Counted from the stretch's first letter, positions 35,986 through 44,088 are shown. The stretch: 64,000 nt of DNA from Enterococcus phoeniculicola ATCC BAA-412 (GCF_000407505.1 NZ_ASWE01000002.1:496001-560000); one strand, 5' to 3'. The notes: generated by a model not told the origin, from the letters alone. Numbers and translations: made by a program.

Positions 35986-36285
35986 CTAATCATTTGAATA
36001 CTTTTGAAATGCAGTTGAAAACTGTTGATTTACTTTATCATGAAGATTATCCTTCTCATGTTCTAATTCTAAAAGTTTATTGTAAATATTTTTATATATA
36101 ATTTTGTGAGCAGCGTGTTGAATTGTCTCTTCAGAAAATTCATCCATCTCAAATTCTCCTTCAACGCTATCCAAGATAATGTTAATAAAACTAAAAAGGT
36201 CCTCCTTTGTGATTTGATCAACCGCAATCCAATTGTCTTCCTTTAAGAAAAAGCCTTGATTATTTTCAATTTTTAAGTATTTCAT
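35986..36285 (-). CDS. Small partner of the PHP-ATPase (99 aa, unknown)
   Basis: The start MKYLKIENNQ at 36285 is chosen because AGGAG lies 8 bases upstream. It overlaps the last 20 bases of the ATPase gene, so translation is coupled. The N-terminal third looks like a small beta unit (GFFLKEDNWIAVDQITKED). The rest is helical and acidic (EGEFEMDEFSEETIQ) with a coiled-coil-like end (LLELEHEKDNLHDKV). No catalytic motif is visible. Co-encoding with a defence-like ATPase suggests a regulator, adaptor or antitoxin-like partner. I do not recognise the family. Confidence 0.75.
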   Translation of the reverse strand: MKYLKIENNQGFFLKEDNWIAVDQITKEDLFSFINIILDSVEGEFEMDEFSEETIQHAAHKIIYKNIYNKLLELEHEKDNLHDKVNQQFSTAFQKYSND

Positions 36286-38308
36286 ACATTTCGCTCCTCT
36301 TACTATACGAACTTTCGCCTGCTTCAAGGCATGTTAACTGAACAGATAAATTATTAATTGATTTCCCATCATTTGAGTATAGGATTTTATCTGTTGGATA
36401 GCCGGTATAAACTCTAAAATTAGCTTTGTCCTGTTCAATACTCCTTTTTGTATGCAGAATGAAATCCGGACTAATGGAACCACCAATTGTGTTATTATGA
36501 GTTGAAACAAATACTGGAATGTACTTCGAAATATCCTTCAACATTGTGTTAATTTTTGTATTTAGGAACGGATTATCAAACGATGACTCAGGTTCATCGA
36601 TGAGAAGCATATCATGTGATAGAGCGCCTTCTATTTTCCGTAAAAAGTTATATTCTGCTCGTTGTCCTCCAGAGACTGGTTTCAAATCCTTGTTTAAAAT
36701 TTCTACCTGTATCTTTACAAAATACTTATAAAAATCTGCGGGTTCAAGCTCTTTTTTACTTTTTAGTTTCTGTAAAAAATCAAATGGAACTGAATACGAT
36801 GAAAATATATCAGAAAAACTCATTCTCTTCTTTGCTTGTTCAATCAATTCCCTTGGAGTAGCAAACTTTCTTTTAGATTTTCTTACTGTAAAATCAAAAG
36901 TTTGCTTTTCATTAAGAATTTTTTCTTGTTGTAGTTTTTCTGTGAGCTCATTAAACTTTCTTATTTTTAGCTGTTCTTCAGCAACCTTACTTAAATCAAT
37001 ATCAAGAATTCTTTGTGTTGTTGTTTTCAAAGATAGTTCACTTTGAACATTGCCGATTATAGTGTTTGCCTTCTCCTTTATTTCATTATCCAAAGAAATC
37101 CGTCTGTGTTCTTTAATCAGGCGAAGCAACAGTTTCACAAGTTGTTCTCTTTCGATAACTTCATCAATAAGTGTTGAGTATTCATTGTTTTCAAGAATTA
37201 CTTGAGTTGCTTTTATTAATTCTTCTAAAGTAGATGTATCCTTATGCTTAAACTTTTCTTCACTAAAAAGGGTTGATTTGGCAAAAGCATCTTTCTTTTC
37301 TGTACTTTCAGCATTTTTTAACAATGATTGCACATAGTCGTTAACATTTTTTTTGGTAGTAAGTACATCAATATTCAATATGTCTTTGACGATTTCATTA
37401 AACTCCGATAAAAACTCTGCTGAAAACATACTTTCATCATTCTGTAACTGAGCATGAAATGTTTCTTCTGAACGTTTATCATCAGTTTCTACTAATTCAA
37501 ATTGACGAATATATTTCGTATTCTCTGTACTTTCATTTATTTTATTCAATAAATGAGTTTTACCGGAAGATCTTTCCCCTAACAATACATTTAAACCTGT
37601 AGAGGCGTTAATTCCATCATGAATTTCAAATAAGTTCTTTCCGTCCTTTTTTGATAAACTTACTTTGGTTTTATCCGATAATGCCCCCTTAATTGCGGCT
37701 AAACTAATTTCGGAAATATTCAAATAAGTTTGATGGTTATTAAAACTACTCATAAAACTACAGATTCTTTGATCACTAAACAAAACAGGGGTTAATCCAT
37801 CAATTTCATTTTTAAGTTCCATAAATTTTCTTGGAGAACTGACCTCTCCAGCACTAATGGTAGAGTTTTCTGATAGCTCATGTATAATTCTTTCTGAAAT
37901 CTCAGGTGATTTACGATAGTGCGGAATCAATAAATATTTTTTTAAAGTATGCTTTGGAAAAACTGAATAGAATTCTGATAAAGTCAGAGAGTCGGACTGC
38001 TCCTTTATAAAATTAAGCAACTTTTCACATGATGTTGCAAAATCTTCAAGTGGAAATTCTGAACAATCACCAATTAATAATAGATGACCTTTTTCTAAAT
38101 CAACTTCTACCCCTGGAAAAACTGGTACTTCAATTGCCTCTCTAATTTTCCTAAACTGTTCAATATCAAAAATATTATGATTTGTAATAGCTATTGCATC
38201 AAGTTTTTTTTCATGTATATATTCTGATAGTTTCTCAATTGAAAAGTCTATTTTCTTTGAATCACTTATAGATCGAACTGTATGAATATGCAAGTCTAAC
38301 TTTTTCAT
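36266..38308 (-). CDS. PHP-domain / SMC-like ABC ATPase (TrlF-like), candidate defence protein
   Basis: 680 residues. An N-terminal PHP metallo-phosphoesterase domain (1-215) has DLHIHT (His7, His9), ITNHN (His44), PGVEVD (Glu68) and IPHYR (His130). The last metal motif reads SDQR instead of S-D-x-H. An SMC/RecF-type ATPase follows: Walker A GERSSGKT (244-251), a coiled-coil middle (about 300-520), the ABC signature SGGQRAE (about 543), Walker B LLIDEPE (about 566) and the switch His in VSTHNN. PHP-plus-ATPase proteins are thought to cleave or process nucleic acid, and several are predicted antiphage systems. It sits between ardA and orf17 with a small overlapping partner, where Tn916 has nothing. 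Confidence 0.85.
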   Translation of the reverse strand: MKKLDLHIHTVRSISDSKKIDFSIEKLSEYIHEKKLDAIAITNHNIFDIEQFRKIREAIEVPVFPGVEVDLEKGHLLLIGDCSEFPLEDFATSCEKLLNFIKEQSDSLTLSEFYSVFPKHTLKKYLLIPHYRKSPEISERIIHELSENSTISAGEVSSPRKFMELKNEIDGLTPVLFSDQRICSFMSSFNNHQTYLNISEISLAAIKGALSDKTKVSLSKKDGKNLFEIHDGINASTGLNVLLGERSSGKTHLLNKINESTENTKYIRQFELVETDDKRSEETFHAQLQNDESMFSAEFLSEFNEIVKDILNIDVLTTKKNVNDYVQSLLKNAESTEKKDAFAKSTLFSEEKFKHKDTSTLEELIKATQVILENNEYSTLIDEVIEREQLVKLLLRLIKEHRRISLDNEIKEKANTIIGNVQSELSLKTTTQRILDIDLSKVAEEQLKIRKFNELTEKLQQEKILNEKQTFDFTVRKSKRKFATPRELIEQAKKRMSFSDIFSSYSVPFDFLQKLKSKKELEPADFYKYFVKIQVEILNKDLKPVSGGQRAEYNFLRKIEGALSHDMLLIDEPESSFDNPFLNTKINTMLKDISKYIPVFVSTHNNTIGGSISPDFILHTKRSIEQDKANFRVYTGYPTDKILYSNDGKSINNLSVQLTCLEAGESSYSKRSEMYEILKN

Positions 38309-38397
38309 CCATCAATTTCCTCCCCATTTACTTCACCTTTAATCTTAACACTTTCAATAGATAAAATAAATGAGATATTAATGTCCGTTTTCCTACT

Positions 38398-38901
38398 TCA
38401 GATTGAATATTCATAAATACCTAAATTAGTGATTAAATAATTCCCTCCAATTTCCAAGTCTCGACCATACGACTCGTAGTCTATATAGTTCTGCAGATGA
38501 GCAGGCACTTCACCCAAAGCTCCAGTTTCCTCAATCAAATAATACGCCACATCACTCATATCATTACAATCGGGATAACAGATAATATCATCCACATGCT
38601 CCACCATTTCTTCAAAAGAATTGAAAAATGCATGTTGGATTTCTGAAGCAACTTCGCCGATCGGCGTTCCTTCTAGTTCTTCTGCCAGCCCACACAACCG
38701 ATTGATCTCGTCAATTGCCATATATTCATCAATCTCAAAGGGGAGCTCATAATCATGGATCGCATATTCTTCGTATTCATCATTTAACCCAATGCGTTCT
38801 TTCACTTCATCAAAATCAATAGGTGGGGTAAACCATGCCCCCACCAACTCACCTTCATTGTATTTCCCGAGATTCGCAATATAAACGCGCATCTTCTCCA
38901 T
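38398..38901 (-). CDS. ardA: Antirestriction protein ArdA (Tn916 orf18)
   Basis: 167 residues, strongly acidic, starting MEKMRVYIANLGKYNEGELVG behind AGGAGG. ArdA is an elongated DNA mimic that blocks type I restriction enzymes and protects the element on entry. Characteristic stretches are GAWFTPPID, YEEYAIHDYELPF, DDIICYPDCNDMSDVAYYLIEE and the end NYLITNLGIYEY. It is adjacent to orf19 as in Tn916. Together with the element's methyltransferase it gives two layers of restriction evasion. Confidence 0.95.
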   Translation of the reverse strand: MEKMRVYIANLGKYNEGELVGAWFTPPIDFDEVKERIGLNDEYEEYAIHDYELPFEIDEYMAIDEINRLCGLAEELEGTPIGEVASEIQHAFFNSFEEMVEHVDDIICYPDCNDMSDVAYYLIEETGALGEVPAHLQNYIDYESYGRDLEIGGNYLITNLGIYEYSI

Positions 38902-38915
38902 ATTTATTGTCCTCC

Positions 38916-39137
38916 TTAGGCACCAACAATTCGGTTAAACAGATTGAGTAAGACATCTTTTACTCCAGAAGCATTAAAAACCAATCCTACCGCAATTAAA
39001 GCAATCACTAAAAAACCAATCAGTTTGGAAAACTCACGTTTAAATCCTAAGAATAAACCAATCACCACTATCGCCAATAAAACCAGAGATTGAGCATTGG
39101 TTAAAAACCATTGATACAGGTTTTGACCAAAATTCAT
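38916..39137 (-). CDS. orf19: TcpD-family small membrane protein (Tn916 orf19)
   Basis: 73 residues with two membrane helices (about 13-31 and 38-58: QSLVLLAIVVIGLFLGF and LIGFLVIALIAVGLVF) and an amphipathic C-terminal helix. Its size matches Tn916 Orf19. It belongs to the transfer operon and is probably a small channel component. It starts 4 bases after the DUF3789-like gene and ends 14 bases before ardA. Confidence 0.88.
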   Translation of the reverse strand: MNFGQNLYQWFLTNAQSLVLLAIVVIGLFLGFKREFSKLIGFLVIALIAVGLVFNASGVKDVLLNLFNRIVGA

Positions 39138-39141
39138 CTTG

Positions 39142-39261
39142 TCATCTTCCTTTCTTTCCTATTACTCGATCCGTAACGAAACCCGCATTCCTTAAACACA
39201 TTATGGTGGCACCAATTATACTGCTGCCAATTACCAATAAAATATCTTTCATAATTCTCAT
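39142..39261 (-). CDS. Small membrane protein, DUF3789-like (39 aa)
   Basis: The start at 39261 has GAGG 7 bases upstream. The product begins MRIMKDILLVIGSSIIGATI, a single glycine/isoleucine-rich helix ending in MCL, followed by a basic tail. This pattern fits the tiny DUF3789 proteins of Tn916-like elements. It fills the gap between mobT and orf19, with 16 bases to the former and 4 to the latter. The function is unknown. Confidence 0.65.
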   Translation of the reverse strand: MRIMKDILLVIGSSIIGATIMCLRNAGFVTDRVIGKKGR

Positions 39262-39277
39262 AACGATTCCTCTTTTC

Positions 39278-40462
39278 TCACATAATCAAATTTTCAATCC
39301 CCATACTTTGTTGTTCTAAAATCTTTTTATAGCGCTCGGATAATTGTGAATTCTCTAACATATCCTGTATAAAATTTGTCTGATTCAACCGATCCAATTC
39401 TTTTGCCATCTTCCAAGTAGGCGCTACTTGTCGTCCTAACCAATTCAAAGTTCGCTCAATGGTATATGGTTTCGGATCAGAAGTTAAGTGAATTTCTTTG
39501 CGATTCCGTCCAACAAAGCGCCCCCATTGTTCATTCATCGGCCAATTGGTTCGCCGTTTACCTTCTACTTTATCCGTAAATCGTAGATAGCGGTTGATAA
39601 TGGAAAACGTAGTACTCTCAATGCTTCGACCGTTTAACAAATCTTGAATGGCATGATAGGCACGGTCATTTTTCAAGCGAATTTCAAAACGATTCTTCGT
39701 TTCTGTCTGGTCTAGAGGAATTCCGAGCTTAATATACTGCTCATAATCTTTTTCGTATAGACAAAAATAGACCTCACTTTTAAGACTCCCAATATACAAG
39801 GTGTTCCCCATACCATCTTTTTCATCATGTTTCAAAAGTTCACCTGAACGATAGCTCTTAAAAGTACGAAATAGAGAAATACATTCTTCTTTTTGACATT
39901 TCTTTGTTAATTCAGGAATATCCAATAAGCCGACTCTGTCATTGATTGCCAAATCCAAGCGTTTCATCACTCCACCAGCTTTTAGGCAATCATCAAAAAA
40001 GCTGTACCAGGTACGTTTTTGAACGAGCAGAAACGTTTCAAATTGCCGACAACCACGCCCCTTAAGTTCTATCAGTACGCCTTTATCTTCCTCATTAGAA
40101 AGCATCACCACTATATCTCCCATTACATATTGTTCCTGATAAGAGTAAAAGGCATGATCTTCATGAAGCATGTAGTCAAATTTTAAATGTAAAATCTTCT
40201 GGATGATTTTCCGCACGTCCGTTGTGGGAAACCGAATCCTTACATAGTCAAACAATAACATCAAAGGCAAGTCGGGATTGAAACTTTCCAGTTGGTCAAA
40301 AATTTTCCTTATAGTCTTTGTAGATGCAGTTACGCCACCGTTTTCTATCTGGTTTAAGTACGAGCGACTAAGCCCACAAGCAGTAGCCAATCTATTTTGC
40401 GAAACGCCATATTCGTTACGTTTGTCTTTTAATAAATGGTAATCTAAATTTCTTTGTACCAA
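39278..40462 (-). CDS. mobT: MobT relaxase/replication initiator (Tn916 orf20)
   Basis: 394 residues. An N-terminal XRE helix-turn-helix (YGVSQNRLATACGLSRSYLNQ) is followed by the Rep_trans-type rolling-circle initiator domain (FDYVRIRFPTTDVRKII to the end), the Tn916 Orf20 layout. MobT nicks oriT, stays on the 5' end, and starts both transfer and autonomous rolling-circle replication. The likely oriT lies about 125-225 bases upstream of its start. It appears complete. Length agrees with Tn916 (about 396). Confidence 0.94.
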   Translation of the reverse strand: MVQRNLDYHLLKDKRNEYGVSQNRLATACGLSRSYLNQIENGGVTASTKTIRKIFDQLESFNPDLPLMLLFDYVRIRFPTTDVRKIIQKILHLKFDYMLHEDHAFYSYQEQYVMGDIVVMLSNEEDKGVLIELKGRGCRQFETFLLVQKRTWYSFFDDCLKAGGVMKRLDLAINDRVGLLDIPELTKKCQKEECISLFRTFKSYRSGELLKHDEKDGMGNTLYIGSLKSEVYFCLYEKDYEQYIKLGIPLDQTETKNRFEIRLKNDRAYHAIQDLLNGRSIESTTFSIINRYLRFTDKVEGKRRTNWPMNEQWGRFVGRNRKEIHLTSDPKPYTIERTLNWLGRQVAPTWKMAKELDRLNQTNFIQDMLENSQLSERYKKILEQQSMGIENLIM

Positions 40463-40585
40463 ATTCTCACCTCTAAATTTGAGATGTTAACTTTTCCAAA
40501 TAAGTTAACACCTGTTTAAACAGCTTATTAACTTTGTTACAGCAACCATTTTTAATCTTTGCTTGATTATTTTTTGTGTTTTTGT

Positions 40586-40689
40586 ACCCCCCTGTTAGAT
40601 ACGGGGGGTGAGACATCATGGCCGGCTAAAGCCGTCCATGAACAGGCACAGCACCACGGAGGATTTCTGCTTCGCAAATCCGCCGCGGT
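40586..40689 (-). other. oriT/structured transfer origin region
   Basis: Three inverted repeats lie in about 105 bases upstream of mobT. The first is ACCCCCC (40586-40592) / GGGGGGT (40603-40609). The second is an 11-bp stem with one mismatch around CATGGCCGGCT (40617-40627 / 40630-40640). The third is a 10-bp stem with one mismatch (40657-40666 / 40676-40685). The G/C heptamer repeat around TGTTAGATA is what I remember of the Tn916 oriT. The GC-rich block is an abrupt change from the AT-rich surroundings. The exact nick site was not assigned. Confidence 0.75.
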
Positions 40690-40717
40690 CAGCGCCTAAA
40701 GTTGGGATATTGAGCTC

Positions 40718-41008
40718 TCACTCATCTTTAATTCCATCGGTTTCCAACTCTGCCTTTATTTCTAACAAGTATTGACGAATATCTGGTTCTTTTGCTTGAT
40801 CAGCAATTCGTTCAAATTCTGTGATTACCTGATTAACCTCGATTCGAGTATCTGTCTCCTCATCCATCACATAAAGATCACCATGAACTTTCACTCCGTT
40901 CTTGCGAATATCAAAATTTAATCGCCGCAATTCTTCTTCTAGTTCTGGATCTGACTGAATCTTTCCAATAACCCAATAAATCTCGCTAATCAACTCATCG
41001 TAACCCAT
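40718..41008 (-). CDS. Hypothetical acidic protein overlapping the methyltransferase gene (96 aa)
   Basis: Starts inside the last 14 bases of the DNA methyltransferase gene, so the two are translationally coupled. It is acidic and helical (ISEIYWVIGKIQSDPELEEEL, ITEFERIADQAKEPD). No known motif. Its position between the methyltransferase and oriT suggests a partner of the enzyme or a regulator. It lacks nuclease motifs and is unlikely to be the cognate restriction enzyme. Confidence 0.65.
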   Translation of the reverse strand: MGYDELISEIYWVIGKIQSDPELEEELRRLNFDIRKNGVKVHGDLYVMDEETDTRIEVNQVITEFERIADQAKEPDIRQYLLEIKAELETDGIKDE

Positions 41009-42140
41009 GTGCCTCCACCTTCTTTAGTCTTCTGGCAATATCAAAAATGACTGGGACTGTCACAGAGTTCCCGGCCTGTTTATACAACTGACTATCTGAA
41101 TTTACTTTGGCAGCCCGTTCAAAGGCCCAGTCAGGAAATCCTTGAAGCCTCCAGCATTCTCGCGGCGTCAATTTACGAATCTGATACTGATCCGTGACAA
41201 CTACCTGTTGACCTCCTGTCAACAAGGCATGAACACTTTGTTTACCAAGACGCCCCCGACGACTTTTTGAATTAGAAAAAGCCAAGTTCACACTATCCCC
41301 TGGCTTAACTTCGTGATATTCTTTTTCGTTTTTCCGAATCATGATCTTAGTACCACCTTGCTTTGTTGATAAGGTAGGTGCCGTTCCTGATACATCATAA
41401 ATTCGATTTCCTTGTTCGAAATTACCAAGCAACATTCCCGCCACAGAACTTCCTTTTTTCGCTTGCAAAGCAATTTTAATTCCTTCATTTCCCATTAAGG
41501 TTGGGGCAACACCATCTGGTCCATATACTTCTCCACCCATACCATGATTGGATGGATTAATATTTAACAGGTTTCTGATTTTTTGATCAGATGCTGCAGA
41601 CGGTCCAATGATAGGAAATACTTGTTCGGTACATGCATCTCGAGAATGTCCGATAAGGAAAACTCGCTCACGGCTTTGGGGAACGTAGGCTTTTGAGTTA
41701 AGCACCTGCCACTCCATGTCGTACCCCAATCCATCCAGCGTTCGGAGGATTGTCTCGAACGTAGCCCCTCCTTCGTGATTGAGTAATCCCCGGACGTTCT
41801 CAAGGAATAGAAATTTAGGTCGGAGAACAGCGGCGAACCGAGCGATTTCAAAGAAGAGAGTACCTCGAGTATCGGAAAATCCTTGTCGCTTTCCCGCAAT
41901 TGAAAAAGCTTGGCACGGAAATCCGCCGCAAAGGATATCAATTGGTCCGATTGATCGAACAAACTCGTCTGATATACTTGTGATGTCATGCATTTCAACC
42001 TCCTCCTTTATGTCATGGATTGCTTTGTAACTACGCCTAGCAAATTTATCAATTTCGCAAAACCCGATACAATGGTGTCCAGCTTGTTCCATCCCTAAAC
42101 GAAACCCACCAATACCGGCAAACAAATCCAAAAATGTCAT
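40995..42140 (-). CDS. Orphan DNA (cytosine-5) methyltransferase
   Basis: 381 residues with the C5 methyltransferase motifs in order: I (FLDLFAGIGGFRLG), IV with the catalytic Cys (GGFPCQAFSIAG), VI (FLENVRGLL), VIII (YVPQSRERVFLIG), a variable target-recognition region (about 190-320), IX (RKLTPRECWRLQGFP) and X (QAGNSVTVPV). It methylates C5 of cytosine in an unknown site. No restriction enzyme is adjacent, so it probably protects the element from host restriction, alongside ArdA. It is inserted between oriT and orf21, where Tn916 has no gene, with a terminator just upstream. Confidence 0.95.
   Translation of the reverse strand: MTFLDLFAGIGGFRLGMEQAGHHCIGFCEIDKFARRSYKAIHDIKEEVEMHDITSISDEFVRSIGPIDILCGGFPCQAFSIAGKRQGFSDTRGTLFFEIARFAAVLRPKFLFLENVRGLLNHEGGATFETILRTLDGLGYDMEWQVLNSKAYVPQSRERVFLIGHSRDACTEQVFPIIGPSAASDQKIRNLLNINPSNHGMGGEVYGPDGVAPTLMGNEGIKIALQAKKGSSVAGMLLGNFEQGNRIYDVSGTAPTLSTKQGGTKIMIRKNEKEYHEVKPGDSVNLAFSNSKSRRGRLGKQSVHALLTGGQQVVVTDQYQIRKLTPRECWRLQGFPDWAFERAAKVNSDSQLYKQAGNSVTVPVIFDIARRLKKVEAHGLR
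41564..41998 (-). other. 144-codon open frame nested in the methyltransferase gene
   Basis: It lies wholly inside the methyltransferase gene on the same strand in another frame. It is long for a chance frame, and its end SLSDILEMHVPNKYFLS resembles a phrase common in phage-type proteins encoded beside C5 methyltransferases. There is no ribosome site at its first ATG. It is probably a by-product of conserved methyltransferase codons. A real overprinted gene cannot be excluded. Confidence 0.2.
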
Positions 42141-42157
42141 AAATCACCACTTTCATT

Positions 42158-42192
42158 GAAAAGAAAAAGGCCAAGAATATTTTGCTCTTGGC
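42158..42192 (-). terminator. Terminator upstream of the methyltransferase gene
   Basis: On the minus strand GCCAAGA pairs with TCTTGGC across a 9-base loop and is followed by CTTTTTCTTTTC. It stops transcripts coming from orf21, so the methyltransferase needs its own promoter or read-through. Confidence 0.75.
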
Positions 42193-42217
42193 TTCTACAA
42201 CTATTTTCGATTCGAAA

Positions 42218-42355
42218 TTATTTTTCTTTATCCAGACCAATCAATTTACGTTGTTTTCGGTTGGATTCATCTGCTACATATTTGAAGACTGCCTTCAACT
42301 CTTTCGCAGAAGCATTCTTTTGTAATGTAAAAAAGTTACGGTTTTATTTTTCCAT
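42218..42355 (-). pseudogene. Small 45-codon gene broken by a stop at codon 4
   Basis: GAGGAAATT precedes ATG GAA AAA TAA, and the same frame then continues open for 41 codons (NRNFFTLQKNASAKELKAVF... LIGLDKEK) to a proper stop. The helical, lysine-rich product looks like a real small protein. One base change (AAA to TAA) would account for the stop. No family known. It lies 11 bases after orf21. Confidence 0.5.
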
Positions 42356-42366
42356 AATTTCCTCAA

Positions 42367-43728
42367 TTATTCTTTTGATTGTATTACTTCATTGATGGCT
42401 TTTAAGAAATCATACCCTCTTGGAACTAAAGGCGTGTAAAATTCACTAATCACACTCCCTCCAGTATCAACATATCCTCGACCTTTGATTCTTTTCATAA
42501 AGAAGTTTTTATCGACCTCCCCAAACATCATAGAATATCCCAACTCACTCATGCGTCCCAAAGCAACACGAAAATTAAACTGATCACGAATTCCATCTCC
42601 CAAATACTTCGCGTCCGGTCTTTGACAAGCCAGAATCAAAAAGAAACCAGACTGACGTCCTAACATAACGATTTGTTTGAGCTTATTCAAAACCACCGCA
42701 TTCTCCTTTGTGGTTAACATTTCCATATAAGCAACATACTCGTCAAAGATTAGGAAATTTGGCAAAAGACCTAGGTAGGCATAATTTTCTCCTGTTTTGT
42801 AGTTCGACATTTCTTTCATCGCCTTACTACGAGCCATCATACGTTCATAGAAATCCTCAACACAGGCAGAAATTTCTTCCTTTTGAGAATACACATGAGG
42901 CATCACCGTACCTAAATCGGCGAGGTCCGCATTTTTGGGATCGATAATAAACAGTTCGGCATCAGATTTCAGTAAAGCCTCGATGATGGTTAGTAAAAAG
43001 TAAGTCTTCCCACCACCTGTACCACCTGCGATTAACATATGAGGCAAGGAATCATATGCCCATACTTGATTTTTCATCAATCGCAGAGCCCCATTTTCTG
43101 CCACTACTTCTTCAATCCCAATTCGATTGGCAATCATATCGTACACTAATGTGTATTCCACATAGGAATCTTTGAGTTCTTTTTCTATTAACTCACAATA
43201 CAGTCCACTTTCTAGCTTCTTTTCCAGCTTCAATAGCTGATCTTGATATTTTCCCAGTGAAATTTGAACGCGAATTGAAAGTAATCCATCCTTCATTCGA
43301 TAATAGATTTTGGGAAAGTAACTAATACTCTCTTTGGTTCGACTACTACTAAAATCTTTGAAAAAGCCTTCACTTTGAGTTTGTTTCACTTCATACCAAT
43401 GGTTTTCTAGAATCATCCGGGCTAGCTTTTGTCGATGCCATAGACTTCGCCAATGAGCCTGAAAAAAGTGTATATAAAGCAATATCATAGCTCCTGAAAG
43501 AGCGAGACTTCCTAGTAAGCAAATTAAATCTTTCATGGACCAAACGATTTCAATAGTGGAAAGTGATACCTTAGAAATATCAAATCGTCTAAGCTTTTGA
43601 AAATAAAAGATGCTCATCCAACCAATGGACAAAGCGATTAGCCAGCCAAGAATAAAGTGACAAATTAAGTGTTGATCTCCTGCTCGTATACGATGCCCTT
43701 TGTACTGTCTGATGTTTAACACCTCCAA
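42367..43728 (-). CDS. orf21: FtsK/SpoIIIE-type coupling protein (Tn916 orf21, TcpA-like)
   Basis: 453 residues: two membrane helices near the N-terminus (about 25-46 and 68-92) and a cytoplasmic ATPase. Walker A is LIAGGTGGGKTYFLLTI, Walker B is FLIFDEYVAYM, and GRQSGFFLILACQRPDAKY follows. It is the type IV coupling protein that brings the MobT-bound strand to the channel. The start is odd: GGAGG is ideally spaced before an ATC (Ile6), whereas the only legal upstream codon, TTG at 43728, has no ribosome site. Confidence 0.93.
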   Translation of the reverse strand: MEVLNIRQYKGHRIRAGDQHLICHFILGWLIALSIGWMSIFYFQKLRRFDISKVSLSTIEIVWSMKDLICLLGSLALSGAMILLYIHFFQAHWRSLWHRQKLARMILENHWYEVKQTQSEGFFKDFSSSRTKESISYFPKIYYRMKDGLLSIRVQISLGKYQDQLLKLEKKLESGLYCELIEKELKDSYVEYTLVYDMIANRIGIEEVVAENGALRLMKNQVWAYDSLPHMLIAGGTGGGKTYFLLTIIEALLKSDAELFIIDPKNADLADLGTVMPHVYSQKEEISACVEDFYERMMARSKAMKEMSNYKTGENYAYLGLLPNFLIFDEYVAYMEMLTTKENAVVLNKLKQIVMLGRQSGFFLILACQRPDAKYLGDGIRDQFNFRVALGRMSELGYSMMFGEVDKNFFMKRIKGRGYVDTGGSVISEFYTPLVPRGYDFLKAINEVIQSKE

Positions 43729-43743
43729 TAGAAAAAAGTCATT

Positions 43744-44079
43744 CTAATTTTTTACTACTATGGGAAGTTGCTTAGTTTCAACCAGTTGCTTTAAAAAGTC
43801 TCCAATGGCATCAGGCATTTCCACACCGATTTCTTCCAAGACGGATTCTGCTTCCCGACACAAACATTCCTTTACTTCCACCACTAAAAAGAAAGCCCCT
43901 ACTTTATCTAAGCAGCCCATTACATCAAGTGCATCTTCATCTGTTTCAAGAAATCCGTGGTGCAGAATAAGAAACATTTTTTCATCTAATGTCAATGTTT
44001 TAATAACTTGTTCCTCGGTCAGTTCTCCTTTTCCATATCGATCTAGACGATCTAAAAGATGCTCGATATCAATATCCAT
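43744..44079 (-). CDS. Hypothetical acidic element protein (111 aa)
   Basis: Starts at MDIDIEHLLD with AGGTGA 5 bases upstream; a GTG three codons earlier is possible. Acidic and probably helical (LTEEQVIKTLTLDEKMFLIL, EVKECLCREAESVLEEIGV). It is inserted between orf22 and orf21, where canonical Tn916 has none. I recognise no domain. It is likely co-transcribed in the transfer operon and could be an accessory protein of the coupling protein or an anti-defence factor. Confidence 0.65.
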   Translation of the reverse strand: MDIDIEHLLDRLDRYGKGELTEEQVIKTLTLDEKMFLILHHGFLETDEDALDVMGCLDKVGAFFLVVEVKECLCREAESVLEEIGVEMPDAIGDFLKQLVETKQLPIVVKN

Positions 44080-44088
44080 AATCTTCAC

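Noticed and set aside
40718-41008. Restriction endonuclease partner of the methyltransferase
   Set aside because: 96 residues, acidic, no PD-(D/E)xK, HNH or other nuclease motif.
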